In this document: piece after piece, positions 45,537 through 54,276 of the stretch
How the letters are laid out: each line of letters starts with the position of its first letter
Position numbering within the stretch: position 1 is the first letter of the stretch
Assembly (NCBI RefSeq): GCF_005860765.1
Contig: NZ_VCEI01000021.1
Location: 186,001 to 250,000 of the forward strand
From: Dyadobacter sediminis
GTDB lineage: Bacteria > Bacteroidota > Bacteroidia > Cytophagales > Spirosomataceae
Reading direction: 5' to 3'
Length of the DNA: 64,000 nt
Notes under the pieces: model-generated
The model's input: only the letters and a program-made list of their open reading frames with translations
The model's database searches: none
Told to the model about the DNA's origin: nothing
Program-made: the position numbers and the translations under genes

Positions 45537-45983
45537 TCAGGCTTCTGTTTCTTCAATAATCGTGATTTTCTGGATTTTGTCACCCTGACGGATCTGGTCC
45601 ACGGTATCGACGCCTTCCACTACTTTTCCGAAACAAGTATGGTTTCCGTCCAGATGTGCTGTGTTTCTGCGGCTGTGACAGATAAAGAACTGTGAACCTC
45701 CGGTATCGCGTCCGGCATGTGCCATGGACAATACACCGCGGTCATGGTATTGATTGCCGCCGTTCAGTTCACACTTGATATGGTAACCCGGGCCTCCGCG
45801 GCCGGTTCCGGTCGGATCGCCTCCTTGTATCACAAAGTCAGGGATTACGCGGTGGAAAATAGTCCCGTCATAGAATCCCTTTTTTGATAAGTCAACAAAG
45901 TTTTTCACTGTGGCAGGAGCATCCTCATCGTAGAATTCGATCAGCATAGTCCCCTTGTCAGTGATCATTTCTGCTTTTGTCAT
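45537..45983 (-). CDS. Cyclophilin-type peptidyl-prolyl cis-trans isomerase
   Basis: A 148-residue cyclophilin that isomerises Xaa-Pro bonds during protein folding. Active-site blocks are FHRVIPDFVIQGGDPTGTGR, GVLSMAHAGRDTGGSQFFIC and HLDGNHTCFGKVVEGVDTVD; the usual Trp of the cyclosporin site is His in this small bacterial class. I chose ATG 45983 (MTKAEMITDKGTM), which gives a cytoplasmic protein; ATG 46085 would add 34 residues containing a hydrophobic stretch, but a CAGCAA/TTGCTG hairpin (46020-46036) sits in that extension. It follows the lytic transglycosylase gene on the same strand. Confidence 0.93.
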   Translation of the reverse strand: MTKAEMITDKGTMLIEFYDEDAPATVKNFVDLSKKGFYDGTIFHRVIPDFVIQGGDPTGTGRGGPGYHIKCELNGGNQYHDRGVLSMAHAGRDTGGSQFFICHSRRNTAHLDGNHTCFGKVVEGVDTVDQIRQGDKIQKITIIEETEA

Positions 45984-46107
45984 ATTATAAGAGCATTTAA
46001 ATAAGTTTACATTGTTACTCAGCAATGTTTTTGCTGATTGCAATAACAACACAAAGAAAAGGATATTGTAACCTTTTCTGTTCATTTAATGCCAAATAAT
46101 TGATTGA

Positions 46108-46890
46108 TCAGGAATCTGCGGAAATTTTGATCAGTTCTTCTTCCAGCGCCATACGGATCTTGCTTTGTTCCGCCCGGTATTCCGAAAGCTTTTCTACCAC
46201 ACTTCCGCTTACCCATTCCCTGCTTCTTTCCGGATTGGAAAACCATTCCTTTACTGCAAGCAGCTTATAAATGTATTTTGTAGTTTCTGAATTTAATTTG
46301 AGTTTGAAGTAGTCGTCCTTGTTCTGGGAGTCCATTCTGTTCTGAATGCGGCTCGGGCCGGCATTGTATGCGGCCGCTACGAGCGTCCATGATCCAAGTT
46401 GCCTGTGCAGGCTGCGGAGGTATTTGCCAGCGGCATGCGTTGATTTAACAAGATGTTTGCGGTCGTCTCTAGTCGAGTTGACAACCAGGCCGAGTGATTT
46501 TGCCGTGGATGGCATCAGCTGCCAGTATCCGGCAGCACCACGGTGCGATTTGACATCATCGCTCATCGCGCTCTCGATAAGGGGAATATATTTGAAATCG
46601 GCTGGTACTCCGTACTTTTTAAGAATGGGTTCAATGATTTTCATTCTTTTCTGGGTCTTTGTCATCAGCTTACGAAAGGCGGGATTGTCGTAATTTCTGA
46701 TCGTTTTCTGGTATCGCTCGGCAATTCGAAGCTCTGATAATGGTATCGCTTCGCCACAGAAGTCAATAGCAAGAAGATCTGAATCAATAATGGTGTTTTC
46801 TTTCAGCTCCTTCTTTTCCACCTTCACCTCGCTCAGGGGCGATTTGCCCATTATTGCAATTGAGAAGGCCATAAAGATTAGTCTTATCAT
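46108..46890 (-). CDS. SLT-domain lytic murein transglycosylase (MltD-like)
   Basis: A 260-residue exported enzyme that cleaves peptidoglycan between MurNAc and GlcNAc with formation of 1,6-anhydroMurNAc. The goose-lysozyme-like SLT domain occupies about 85-215: the catalytic Glu is in KYIPLIESAMSDDVKSHRGA, followed by AGYWQLMPSTAKSLGL and VAAAYNAGPSRIQNRM. The N-terminal signal is short (MIRLIFMAFSIAIMG). No LysM repeats follow, so it is a minimal version of MltD. The C-terminus is a charged coiled-coil-like helix (EYRAEQSKIRMALEEELIKI). It may share a transcript with the downstream cyclophilin gene. Confidence 0.92.
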   Translation of the reverse strand: MIRLIFMAFSIAIMGKSPLSEVKVEKKELKENTIIDSDLLAIDFCGEAIPLSELRIAERYQKTIRNYDNPAFRKLMTKTQKRMKIIEPILKKYGVPADFKYIPLIESAMSDDVKSHRGAAGYWQLMPSTAKSLGLVVNSTRDDRKHLVKSTHAAGKYLRSLHRQLGSWTLVAAAYNAGPSRIQNRMDSQNKDDYFKLKLNSETTKYIYKLLAVKEWFSNPERSREWVSGSVVEKLSEYRAEQSKIRMALEEELIKISADS

Positions 46891-47360
46891 GCATTTTTTA
46901 TTTCGTGAAACATCGGTTTATGGCATAAAGCCGGGGTGTAAAGATAACGGTATAGAATTAAAAATATTCAATATTTAGGTAAATATCTGATTTAGAACTA
47001 TTTGTACATTTGTAGTATAGAATTAAAACAAGGTCGTCCAATTTGGCAGAATTTGCTGTTCAGCGATGAATACAATTGGCTTTTTACAAGTCTGTAAAAT
47101 TTATCATGGCTGTTGGAGAAATTTGCAAAACGGCTTTTCCGGTGCATTTTGGAACAATTGGTAAAGCAAAAAAATATTTTTTTTAGCTACTTAGCTGATT
47201 ATGAAATAATTGTACAAAATGCATTTTTGAATACAATGTATTTTTCTTTTAAAATCTTTTAATATTTTAAAAAACTGCAAAATCTTTAATCATTTTCCGG
47301 AAATGTAAATGAAGTTCCGCGATGTATTAACTTGCAGAAATGATCTTCAGCAAAGCATTT
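46891..47360. promoter_or_regulatory. AT-rich divergent intergenic region upstream of moeA
   Basis: The 470 bp separate the minus-strand transglycosylase from the plus-strand molybdopterin operon. TATAGAATTAAAA occurs twice (about 46951 and 47018). TACATTTG (47005-47012) matches the TAnnTTTG -7 consensus on the plus strand but would leave a leader of about 340 nt. No convincing molybdenum-cofactor riboswitch or gene is visible. Confidence 0.35.
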
Positions 47361-48551
47361 ATGGTAACCGTAAACGAGGCCAAACAAAGGATTTTTTCAG
47401 AAACTTTCCTGAATTCAACAGCAACAAGGCCAACGTCAGAAGCAGCAGGATTTGTGCTGGCCGCTGATGTTGTCGCGCCGCTTTCCATGCCTTCTTTCCG
47501 GCAGTCGTCCATGGACGGCTATGCAATCCTGCATTCGGATATTGTTCAGAAAGACGTTTTTCTGAAAATCGCCGCTGAATCCAGAGCCGGACAGTCCGAA
47601 CTGCAGCCTTTGATCTCGGGAAATGCAATCCGGATTTTTACCGGGGCGCCCGTTCCCGACGGCGCAACGGCCGTGATTATGCAGGAACATACTTCGCTGC
47701 TAAGCGGACAGGTTATCATTCATGAATTTCCGGTTCCGCCCGGGAAAAATGTCAGGGAAATCGGAAAACAGATCTCACAAGGCGCAGTCGCACTCACGAA
47801 AGGCACTTATCTTACACCCGGGAGCATCGGGTTCTTACTGGGTATGAATGTGCAGGTCGTAGAAGTGTACAGCAAGCCGAAAACAGGTTTGCTGGTGACA
47901 GGCGATGAACTGCTCAAACCCGGCGAACCGCTTGTGCACGGCAAAGTATACGAATCCAATTCTGCCATGCTTATTGCCGCATTGCAGCAGGAAGGCATTT
48001 CCGATATTGAAATAAAATACGCAAAAGATGATTTTCAGTCTACGGTGGATGCGCTTGAAGCACTTTCACAAACCAATGACCTTGTGCTGACAACCGGAGG
48101 CGTGTCCGTCGGGGATTACGATTTTGTGGAAAAAGCTTTACAGGAAATCGGTGCGGAGACCATTTTTTATAAAGTAAGGCAAAAACCCGGAAAACCGCTT
48201 CTTTTTGCAAAAAGGCAGGAAAAACTGTTTTTCGCGTTACCGGGAAATCCTGCTTCGTCGCTCGTTTGTTACTATGAATATGTGCTGCCGGCCATCCGCA
48301 AAATGACGGGCAGAACGGATCTGTTTCTGAGAAAACTGAAAATGCCGGTTAAGCATGCTTATTCATTCGATGGCGAGCGGGACGAATTCCTGAAAGCATT
48401 TGTAGAAGAAGATCACGTAGTTCCGCTGGACGGGCAGGAGTCGTTTGCATTGCGTTCTTTTGCCATTGCGAATGCAATTATTTATCTTCCGGTTACGCAG
48501 CATGTCGTTGCGGAAGGCGACCTTGTGGAAGTACATTTGCTGCCATTCTGA
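47361..48551 (+). CDS. moeA: Molybdopterin molybdenumtransferase MoeA
   Basis: A 396-residue enzyme that inserts molybdate into adenylated molybdopterin, the last step of molybdenum cofactor assembly. Domain order is normal: N-terminal MoeA region with MPSFRQSSMDGYAI, the GNAIRIFTGAPVPDGATAVI block, the MogA-like catalytic domain (TGDELLKPGEPL; LVLTTGGVSVGDYDFVEKAL; FFALPGNPASSLVCYYEYVL) and a C-terminal beta domain. The start at 47361 (MVTVNEAKQRIF) fits family N-termini; ATG 47340 would add seven residues. It heads a five-gene operon; moaD starts 168 bp downstream. Confidence 0.95.
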   Translation: MVTVNEAKQRIFSETFLNSTATRPTSEAAGFVLAADVVAPLSMPSFRQSSMDGYAILHSDIVQKDVFLKIAAESRAGQSELQPLISGNAIRIFTGAPVPDGATAVIMQEHTSLLSGQVIIHEFPVPPGKNVREIGKQISQGAVALTKGTYLTPGSIGFLLGMNVQVVEVYSKPKTGLLVTGDELLKPGEPLVHGKVYESNSAMLIAALQQEGISDIEIKYAKDDFQSTVDALEALSQTNDLVLTTGGVSVGDYDFVEKALQEIGAETIFYKVRQKPGKPLLFAKRQEKLFFALPGNPASSLVCYYEYVLPAIRKMTGRTDLFLRKLKMPVKHAYSFDGERDEFLKAFVEEDHVVPLDGQESFALRSFAIANAIIYLPVTQHVVAEGDLVEVHLLPF

Positions 48552-48719
48552 ATTTCATTTCCGGAATACGTGTTTATGGTTTAAGGAGCTGTTGGAAATC
48601 AGCTTCAGGCTGTCAGGAAAATAAATAGCTGGTGAAAAGAGGTTTGTGGAAATCTTTGATCCAATCCAGTTGTAGTCAGTTTTTTAACAGGAAGTAATCA
48701 AGCTTAAAATACGAAATAA

Positions 48720-48959
48720 ATGAGCGTTCATGTGATGTATTACGGAATGCTGGCGGAAATAACCGGCCACGCCAACGAACTCTGGAATTCGGATGAAAAT
48801 CTTACCGTAGGCAAATTCCGAAGCCAGATTCTGGAAAAATATCCGGCACTGCGTGAAAAAAAGTTTAAAGTTGCGGTCAATCAGAAAATAGCAGAGGACT
48901 TTGCACCGATTGACCCGTCAGCCGAAATTGCGCTTTTACCGCCTTTTGCCGGCGGATAA
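48720..48959 (+). CDS. moaD: Molybdopterin synthase small (sulfur-carrier) subunit MoaD
   Basis: A 79-residue ubiquitin-fold protein. It ends in the obligatory Gly-Gly (IALLPPFAGG), which is adenylated and thiocarboxylated and then delivers sulfur within molybdopterin synthase. The family pattern VMYYGMLAEITGHANELW at the start and VAVNQKIAEDFAPID before the end is clear. It is followed 39 bp later by the large subunit gene moaE, its structural partner. The adenylating enzyme MoeB is not in the window. Confidence 0.93.
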   Translation: MSVHVMYYGMLAEITGHANELWNSDENLTVGKFRSQILEKYPALREKKFKVAVNQKIAEDFAPIDPSAEIALLPPFAGG

Positions 48960-48998
48960 GTGCCGGTTTCCTTATATCAGAAGCATAAATCCGAGTGA

Positions 48999-49448
48999 AT
49001 GGAAAAGATACACAAGCCGAAAAAAGTATTTGTTCAGGGACCGATCAGCCCGGAATTCGTTTCAAAATCCATTGCAAGCCACCAGTCCAAAACTGCTATC
49101 GGCGCGCATGCTATTTTTCTGGGGCAAATCCGTGCGGATCAGAAAGAAAGCGGTGTCGTCACCGCAATTGAGTATTCTGCTTACGAAGAAATGGCCGAAC
49201 ATGCATTTCATGAAATCAGGGAAAAAGCCTTTGCCAGATTCGAACTGACTTGCATGCATATTTATCATAGCCTTGGAACCGTACCGGTCGGCGAAATCAG
49301 CCTGTTTGTTTTCGTTTCTTCTCCGCACCGGCGTGCCGCTTTTGAGGCTTCCGAATTTGTCGTTGAGGAAATCAAGGCGAATGTTCCCGTTTTTGGAAAA
49401 GAACTGATCGGAGAAAACGGAGCATACGTCTGGAAAGAAAATAGTTGA
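48999..49448 (+). CDS. moaE: Molybdopterin synthase catalytic subunit MoaE
   Basis: A 149-residue large subunit of molybdopterin synthase, which converts cyclic pyranopterin monophosphate to molybdopterin with sulfur from two MoaD thiocarboxylates. Conserved parts are GAHAIFLGQIRADQKESGVV, TAIEYSAYEEMAEHAFHEI, IYHSLGTVPVGEISLFVFVS and the C-terminal KANVPVFGKELIGE...YVWKE containing the lysines that bind substrate. It lies between moaD and the moaC-mogA fusion with 37 bp to the next start, consistent with one transcript. Confidence 0.94.
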   Translation: MEKIHKPKKVFVQGPISPEFVSKSIASHQSKTAIGAHAIFLGQIRADQKESGVVTAIEYSAYEEMAEHAFHEIREKAFARFELTCMHIYHSLGTVPVGEISLFVFVSSPHRRAAFEASEFVVEEIKANVPVFGKELIGENGAYVWKENS

Positions 49449-49485
49449 GCTCCGGCTTTCCGCTAATGAATTTTACTGATTTTTG

Positions 49486-50394
49486 ATGGTCGATATAACG
49501 CATAAAACCAATACTTTACGGATTGCCACCGCACAGGCAACGGTGCAGGTCAGTAAACCCGAAACCATACAGGCGATTCAGGACCGGACCGTCCCAAAAG
49601 GCGATGTTTTTGAAATGGCTAAAGCAGCAGGGTTTCTGGCAGTAAAGAAAACACCGGACCTTTTGCCGGACTGTCATCCGATTCCTGTGGAGTATACGGC
49701 TGTGAATTACAGCATTGAAAACCTTTCCATTGTAATCGAACTGACGGTCAAGACAATTTACAAAACCGGCGTAGAGGTGGAAGCCATGCACGGCGTATCG
49801 GTCGTGGCCCTGACGATGTACGACATGCTCAAACCGATTGACAAAGGCGTTGAGATCAACAACATAAAGCTGCTGGAAAAGAAAGGCGGAAAAAGCGACA
49901 GAAAAGCAGTTCCGGAAAATCTGAAAACGGCCGTTGTAGTTTGCTCAGACAGTATTTCAAACGGGATCGGTGAAGATAAGTCGGGTAGAAAAATAATTGA
50001 AAAACTCGACGCCATTAAAATCAGCGTAAGCGATTACAGCATTATTCCGGATGATAAATCCAGCATTCAGGACAAGATACAAAGCCTTTGCAATGCGCAG
50101 TATCAAATGATTTTGATCACAGGCGGAACCGGTTTGTCGCACCGCGATGTTACACCGGAAGCTGTCAGTGAATTACTGGACCGCGAAATTCCCGGAATTG
50201 CAGAAACGGCGCGGCAATATGGCCAGGAACGGATTCCTACGGCCATGCTTTCACGGTCTGCGGCCGGTTTTATCAAGGAAACGCTGGTGATTACAATGCC
50301 GGGGAGTACAGGCGGCGTCACAGAATATATGGATGCGCTTTTTCCGCATGTACTGCACGTTTTCAGCGTTTTAGAAGGCACAAAGCACACATAA
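49486..50394 (+). CDS. MoaC-MogA/MoaB fusion, bifunctional molybdenum cofactor enzyme
   Basis: A 302-residue fusion. Residues 1-150 are MoaC, which with MoaA makes cyclic pyranopterin monophosphate from GTP: MVDITHKTNTLRIATAQATV, TPDLLPDCHPIPVEYT, and the catalytic Asp/Lys in LTMYDMLKPIDKGVEI, ending KKGGKSD. Residues about 155-302 are a MogA/MoaB-type molybdopterin adenylyltransferase (AVVVCSDSISNGIGEDKSGR; LITGGTGLSHRDVTPEAV; ITMPGSTGGVTEYMDALFP). The fusion joins the first and a late step in one chain. ATG 49486 begins at the normal MoaC start; a TTG precedes it by one codon. The moaA gene follows 29 bp downstream. Confidence 0.95.
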   Translation: MVDITHKTNTLRIATAQATVQVSKPETIQAIQDRTVPKGDVFEMAKAAGFLAVKKTPDLLPDCHPIPVEYTAVNYSIENLSIVIELTVKTIYKTGVEVEAMHGVSVVALTMYDMLKPIDKGVEINNIKLLEKKGGKSDRKAVPENLKTAVVVCSDSISNGIGEDKSGRKIIEKLDAIKISVSDYSIIPDDKSSIQDKIQSLCNAQYQMILITGGTGLSHRDVTPEAVSELLDREIPGIAETARQYGQERIPTAMLSRSAAGFIKETLVITMPGSTGGVTEYMDALFPHVLHVFSVLEGTKHT

Positions 50395-50423
50395 CTTTTG
50401 CTCATTTGAATTTCAGTCCATCC

Positions 50424-51416
50424 ATGTCATTGCCCATTGTAGATACATTTGGCCGTAAACATACTTATCTGCGGATTTCGCTGACGGATAAGTGCAACCT
50501 GCGCTGTACTTATTGCATGCCGCAAGAAGATATGCAGTTTATGCCGTCCAGATGGCTCATGCAGGCGGATGAAATTAAAATGCTTGCAGGTATATTTGTA
50601 GAAATGGGCGTGGACAAAATCCGTCTGACCGGTGGAGAACCGCTGATCCGGAAAGATGCAGGCCATATTATCTCCGACCTTGGCAAACTGCCGGCTTCGC
50701 TTACGCTTACAACCAATGCGGTTCTGATTGACCAGTTTATAAATAATCTGAAAGATGCAGGCGTAAGTTCACTTAATGTAAGTCTGGATACTTTGAAGGA
50801 AGAACGGTTTGCAGGCATCACAAAACGCAGTCATTTTACCAAAACGCTGGACAACATCAGGTTGCTTCTGGCAGAAGGTTTTGTCGTGAAAATCAACATG
50901 GTTGTCATGCGCGGGATTAATGATGACGAAGTTAGTGATTTTGTAAGGCTTACGGTTGACGAACCCAATCTGCATGTCCGGTTTATAGAATTCATGCCGT
51001 TCAACGGCAATCAGTGGGATATGTCCAAGATTGTTTCCTATGCCGATCTGCTTTCCGGCATCAGCACTGATTTTGACTTTCAGAAATTGCCCGGAGAATT
51101 GCAGGATACCGCACACCGTTTTCAGGTAAATGGCGGCGCAGGCACTTTCGGGATTATCGGAACCGTTACGCACCCGTTCTGCTCGGGATGCAACCGGATT
51201 CGGCTGACGGCTGACGGAAAACTGAAAAACTGCCTTTTTGATACAACTGAAATAGATTTACTGACGCCACTGCGCGCCGGAAAAGACGTTCGTACCTTAA
51301 TCTATTTGCACTTCCATAAAAAACATTTTGCTCACGGCGGGCATGCAGGCTTCACTGAAAAACATGCCAAATCGGACTACGAGCAGAACCGCACCATGAT
51401 TGCAATCGGAGGATAA
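50424..51416 (+). CDS. moaA: GTP 3',8-cyclase MoaA (radical SAM)
   Basis: A 330-residue radical SAM enzyme converting GTP to 3',8-cyclo-GTP, the first step of molybdopterin synthesis, with product passed to MoaC. The SAM [4Fe-4S] motif CxxxCxxC is DKCNLRCTYCMPQED; the SAM-binding KIRLTGGEPLIRKDAGH follows; the second [4Fe-4S] site is THPFCSGCNRIRLTADGKLK then NCLF. The C-terminus ends in the required Gly-Gly (IAIGG). The start at ATG 50424 is preferred over TTG 50406. It is the last gene of the operon; no molybdoenzyme or molybdate transporter is present in the window. Confidence 0.97.
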   Translation: MSLPIVDTFGRKHTYLRISLTDKCNLRCTYCMPQEDMQFMPSRWLMQADEIKMLAGIFVEMGVDKIRLTGGEPLIRKDAGHIISDLGKLPASLTLTTNAVLIDQFINNLKDAGVSSLNVSLDTLKEERFAGITKRSHFTKTLDNIRLLLAEGFVVKINMVVMRGINDDEVSDFVRLTVDEPNLHVRFIEFMPFNGNQWDMSKIVSYADLLSGISTDFDFQKLPGELQDTAHRFQVNGGAGTFGIIGTVTHPFCSGCNRIRLTADGKLKNCLFDTTEIDLLTPLRAGKDVRTLIYLHFHKKHFAHGGHAGFTEKHAKSDYEQNRTMIAIGG

Positions 51417-51528
51417 ACCGTTCAGCATCTTTAATTCGCCGTTTAAATAAAGCGTGCAACATGGCCTGAAACGCAGGCATCATTGGTGAAAATTGTCCCA
51501 AACTTTCACTGATAACCTTTATTCGGCC

Positions 51529-51942
51529 ATGAAAAAAATGCTCACATCACTTGCCGCAGCAGCTTTCGGAATTTTGCTGCTAAGCGCCACTGTTTCCGCG
51601 CTTCCTGTTGAAACCAAAGCGGAATGTAAAAACAACAATTGCAGGAATTTCCGTATGGGAATGTATCAGATTAAAAATACGGTAACCATGAAAGTCCTGA
51701 TTGAAAAAGCATTGGGCGAACGCATGGCATTACGCCTGCTGAACGACAAAGGCCAGATTCTTCATGAAGAACACATTGGAAAAGCAACAAGAAAGTTTGG
51801 CCGGAAACTGAATTTTTCAGAAATACAGGATGGCAATTACACACTGGAAATTTCCGACAATCAGGAAAGAATTGTGAAGTACATACGTCTTGCCACGAAA
51901 GATGTCAGTGAAGTGAACCGTACCTTGGTCGCCATGAATTAA
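51529..51942 (+). CDS. Secreted hypothetical protein with a beta-sandwich-like mature domain
   Basis: A 137-residue exported protein. The signal peptide from ATG 51529 is MKKMLTSLAAAAFGILLLSA (cut about residue 24). The mature part has an early Cys pair (ECKNNNCRNF), then alternating hydrophobic strands (MALRLLNDKGQILHEEHIGK; DGNYTLEISDNQERIVKYIR) resembling the small beta-sandwich used in Bacteroidota surface and T9SS-tail-like domains, though no sorting tail is evident. Function unknown. It is separated from moaA by 112 bp and closed by a strong terminator, so it is probably its own transcription unit. Confidence 0.72.
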   Translation: MKKMLTSLAAAAFGILLLSATVSALPVETKAECKNNNCRNFRMGMYQIKNTVTMKVLIEKALGERMALRLLNDKGQILHEEHIGKATRKFGRKLNFSEIQDGNYTLEISDNQERIVKYIRLATKDVSEVNRTLVAMN

Positions 51943-51956
51943 TTGCATAAAAAGCA

Positions 51957-51992
51957 GCGTTGCAGGAATAACTGGTTCCTGCAACGCTTTTT
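51957..51992. terminator. Bidirectional terminator between convergent genes
   Basis: GCGTTGCAGGAA (51957-51968) is inverted as TTCCTGCAACGC (51976-51987) with a 7-nt loop and followed by TTTTT; on the minus strand A-runs give a T-run as well. It separates the secreted protein from the GT87-like gene. Confidence 0.88.
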
Positions 51993-53194
51993 CATAATGC
52001 CTTTTCGGTTTTTTCTCTTGGCAGCAACTGGCTGAACAGCATATCATAAATTATTTTTCCCCAGATCAGAATACACGGGACCGCTTTTACAACGTAAGGT
52101 TTCATCCATTCATCCCGGATGAATTTCGGAAAAAGATCCGTCGGTGACAAAGCTGTAAAGACAAACGCCAGAACAAGTAAAATGTAGTTTTCTTTTTTGG
52201 GAAACTGGGCGTAATACCAGAGCGCCACGCCGCTGATCGCAATGATAAAAGTCGGCGACTCCGCACGGTGGTTGAAAATCACAACCCAGATCAGGATGGA
52301 AGAAAGCATCAGAACCCGGAATACAAAATGCTGATATGATCTGATTTTCAGCAGCGGAATGCAGAAAAGCGCCACGCCCGCCAGACTTACATACGTTTTG
52401 TTAACCTGCCAGCCAAACCACGATTTCAGCCAGCCGATTACCGAAAGCCCGTCCGAGATGGAATGATCATTCTGCAACAGATTCGCCCAGCTTTTATAAA
52501 GAAATACAAATTGTTCCCAATCAATGACAACGAGAGGCAAAATCGTGAAAAGTACAACCCAGAAAGCCGTCGTATAAGCGAGTTTGAACTTGTTCGGATA
52601 AAGTAAAAAAAGCGCCAGCGCAACAATGCCGAACACTTTGATGAAAATCGTTGAAACCACGCATAAGGTGGCCATCCAGTATTTTCCTCTTTCCAGAAAG
52701 CCAAAGCTGAAAATCAGCAAGCCGGCAATCAGCGCGTTGCTTTGTTCATTCTGCACCGAAGTAAGCAGTTCGACGAGCATGAAAACGAGGATCAGCCCTT
52801 TGGTCCGGATGTCGATACGCGGCAGATAATACACCGAATAAAGCAAGACGGCTGCATTCAGAATGTTCCATAAGGAAAGTCCCAGAACATCCGGAAGAAT
52901 CGAAAGTATGCCGAAGATCAGTGCAAAGCTCGGGCTGTACTTGTATAAATCGCCTTGTTCCTCAATGAATGGCGCATACAGATCTTTGTTCTCAAGCAGG
53001 TGAAAGAAAGACTGTTTGAAAATGATATAATTGTTATAAGTCGTATAAAGATGACCGCCTTCCACAAAGCTTTTCAAACCTCCGAAATAGGACTGCAGAC
53101 TGGCAAATACTGCAATACCCAGAAATACGAACAGAATGGATTTCGGGTTAATCAAAAAGCGGTTTACGGCATTCATGGCAAAGACTTTGTTCAA
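51992..53194 (-). CDS. GT87-like (DUF2029) polytopic membrane glycosyltransferase
   Basis: A 400-residue integral membrane protein with about 10-11 hydrophobic segments. The first extracytoplasmic loop carries the acidic, aromatic text NKDLYAPFIEEQGDLYKYSP followed by SFALIFGILSILPD, the pattern of the DUF2029/GT87 polyprenyl-phosphate-sugar glycosyltransferases (GT-C fold; a loop Asp/Glu is catalytic). It would add a mannose or related sugar to a lipid or glycan on the outer face of the inner membrane. Substrate unknown. An ATG at 53176 could replace 53194. It lies 46 bp after the esterase gene on the same strand. Confidence 0.82.
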   Translation of the reverse strand: MNKVFAMNAVNRFLINPKSILFVFLGIAVFASLQSYFGGLKSFVEGGHLYTTYNNYIIFKQSFFHLLENKDLYAPFIEEQGDLYKYSPSFALIFGILSILPDVLGLSLWNILNAAVLLYSVYYLPRIDIRTKGLILVFMLVELLTSVQNEQSNALIAGLLIFSFGFLERGKYWMATLCVVSTIFIKVFGIVALALFLLYPNKFKLAYTTAFWVVLFTILPLVVIDWEQFVFLYKSWANLLQNDHSISDGLSVIGWLKSWFGWQVNKTYVSLAGVALFCIPLLKIRSYQHFVFRVLMLSSILIWVVIFNHRAESPTFIIAISGVALWYYAQFPKKENYILLVLAFVFTALSPTDLFPKFIRDEWMKPYVVKAVPCILIWGKIIYDMLFSQLLPREKTEKAL

Positions 53195-53240
53195 CAGACT
53201 GAATTTTCGTTCAAATCTATTGATAAATCAGTGCTTATCA

Positions 53241-54170
53241 TTATTTCTTCATATAACCCATGGATTTCAGCCAGCCTTCCATCGCCGCAGGCCAGTTTGC
53301 AAGCGAACCTTTTCCTTCCGTGCGCATGCCGTAACCGTGCCCGCCGATCGGGTATAAATGCATTTCAGCGGCTATTTTATGTTTTTTCAAGGCCAGGTAA
53401 TATTCAATGCTGTTCTCGACCGGAACGGCGCCGTCGTCCATGGCATGCACGAGAAATGCCGGCGGCGTCTGCTCGCTGACCTGTAATTCATTGGAGTAAT
53501 ATCTGATCAGTTCGTCCGACTTTTCAGCACCCAGCAGATTGTCCCGCGAGCCGCCGTGCGAAATGGAAGGCAGAAATGAAATCACCGGATAAAGCAGAAT
53601 GGAAAAATCAGGCTTGGATTCCTGCGAAGCTTTCGGACCCATATTGTAGTGCGTGGAAATCGTTGCAGCAAGATGTCCGCCGGCAGAAAAACCCATTACA
53701 CCGATTTTGTTCGGATCAATATTCCATTTCGCCGCATTCTCACGGATCATTTTCATTCCCTGCATGGCATCCATCAACGGAACTTCATGCTGATGCGTCA
53801 TGGCTTTTTCGTTCGGAAGCCTGTATTTCAATACAAAAGCAGAAATACCGCGTTCATTGAACCATTTGGCAAAATCGCTGCCTTCGTGCGATGCAGCCAG
53901 AATTCCGTAGCCGCCGCCGGGACAAATCATAACGGCTGCTCCGGTTGCATTCTCTTTAGGCGCAATGTAAGCGGTCAGGGTCGGAACCGTTACGCCGCTG
54001 ATCCGCAAAATATTGCTTGCGTCCGTTTCGGATTTTTCAGCAACGCTGCTTGTTTTGAAATTAGGGATTTTGCCTTCCGGCCAAAGGTTCATTGTTTCGG
54101 TTTGTGCCGTTACAGCCATACTTATGGTCATTAGCCAGCAGAATACCGGCAGTGAAATAACTTTTTTCAT
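53241..54170 (-). CDS. Secreted alpha/beta hydrolase (BD-FAE / acetyl-xylan-esterase-like)
   Basis: A 309-residue exported esterase. A signal peptide (LPVFCWLMTISMAVTAQ) precedes an alpha/beta hydrolase with an oxyanion HGG-like segment (VMICPGGGYGILAASHEG), the nucleophile elbow GFSAGGHLAATIS, the acid in VHAMDDGAVPVENSI and the catalytic His in YPIGGHGYGMRTEGKG. The arrangement matches the bifunctional feruloyl/acetyl-xylan esterase and 1,4-beta-xylanase-associated esterase group acting on plant polysaccharides. Carboxylesterase on small esters is the alternative. The product ends in a hydrophobic-basic tail (WLKSMGYMKK). Followed 46 bp later by the GT87-like gene. Confidence 0.88.
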   Translation of the reverse strand: MKKVISLPVFCWLMTISMAVTAQTETMNLWPEGKIPNFKTSSVAEKSETDASNILRISGVTVPTLTAYIAPKENATGAAVMICPGGGYGILAASHEGSDFAKWFNERGISAFVLKYRLPNEKAMTHQHEVPLMDAMQGMKMIRENAAKWNIDPNKIGVMGFSAGGHLAATISTHYNMGPKASQESKPDFSILLYPVISFLPSISHGGSRDNLLGAEKSDELIRYYSNELQVSEQTPPAFLVHAMDDGAVPVENSIEYYLALKKHKIAAEMHLYPIGGHGYGMRTEGKGSLANWPAAMEGWLKSMGYMKK

Positions 54171-54276
54171 CGGATAAGATTTTATTTCAAAAGCATCGTC
54201 CGGTTTTATCCTACCTTAATAATAGGAATTCCCGTTCTCTGTTTCCGGTTTGTAATTTTGGAAATTCCGATAAAAG

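Noticed and set aside
45984-46085. 34-residue N-terminal extension of cyclophilin
   Set aside because: The hydrophobic extension contains a CAGCAA/TTGCTG hairpin in the DNA and the cytoplasmic family start at 45983 fits better, though an exported isoform cannot be excluded.
46940-47040. Two TATAGAATTAAAA copies upstream of the molybdopterin operon as an operator pair
   Set aside because: AT-rich, only two copies, 67 bp apart, no symmetry; most likely chance in an AT-rich gap.
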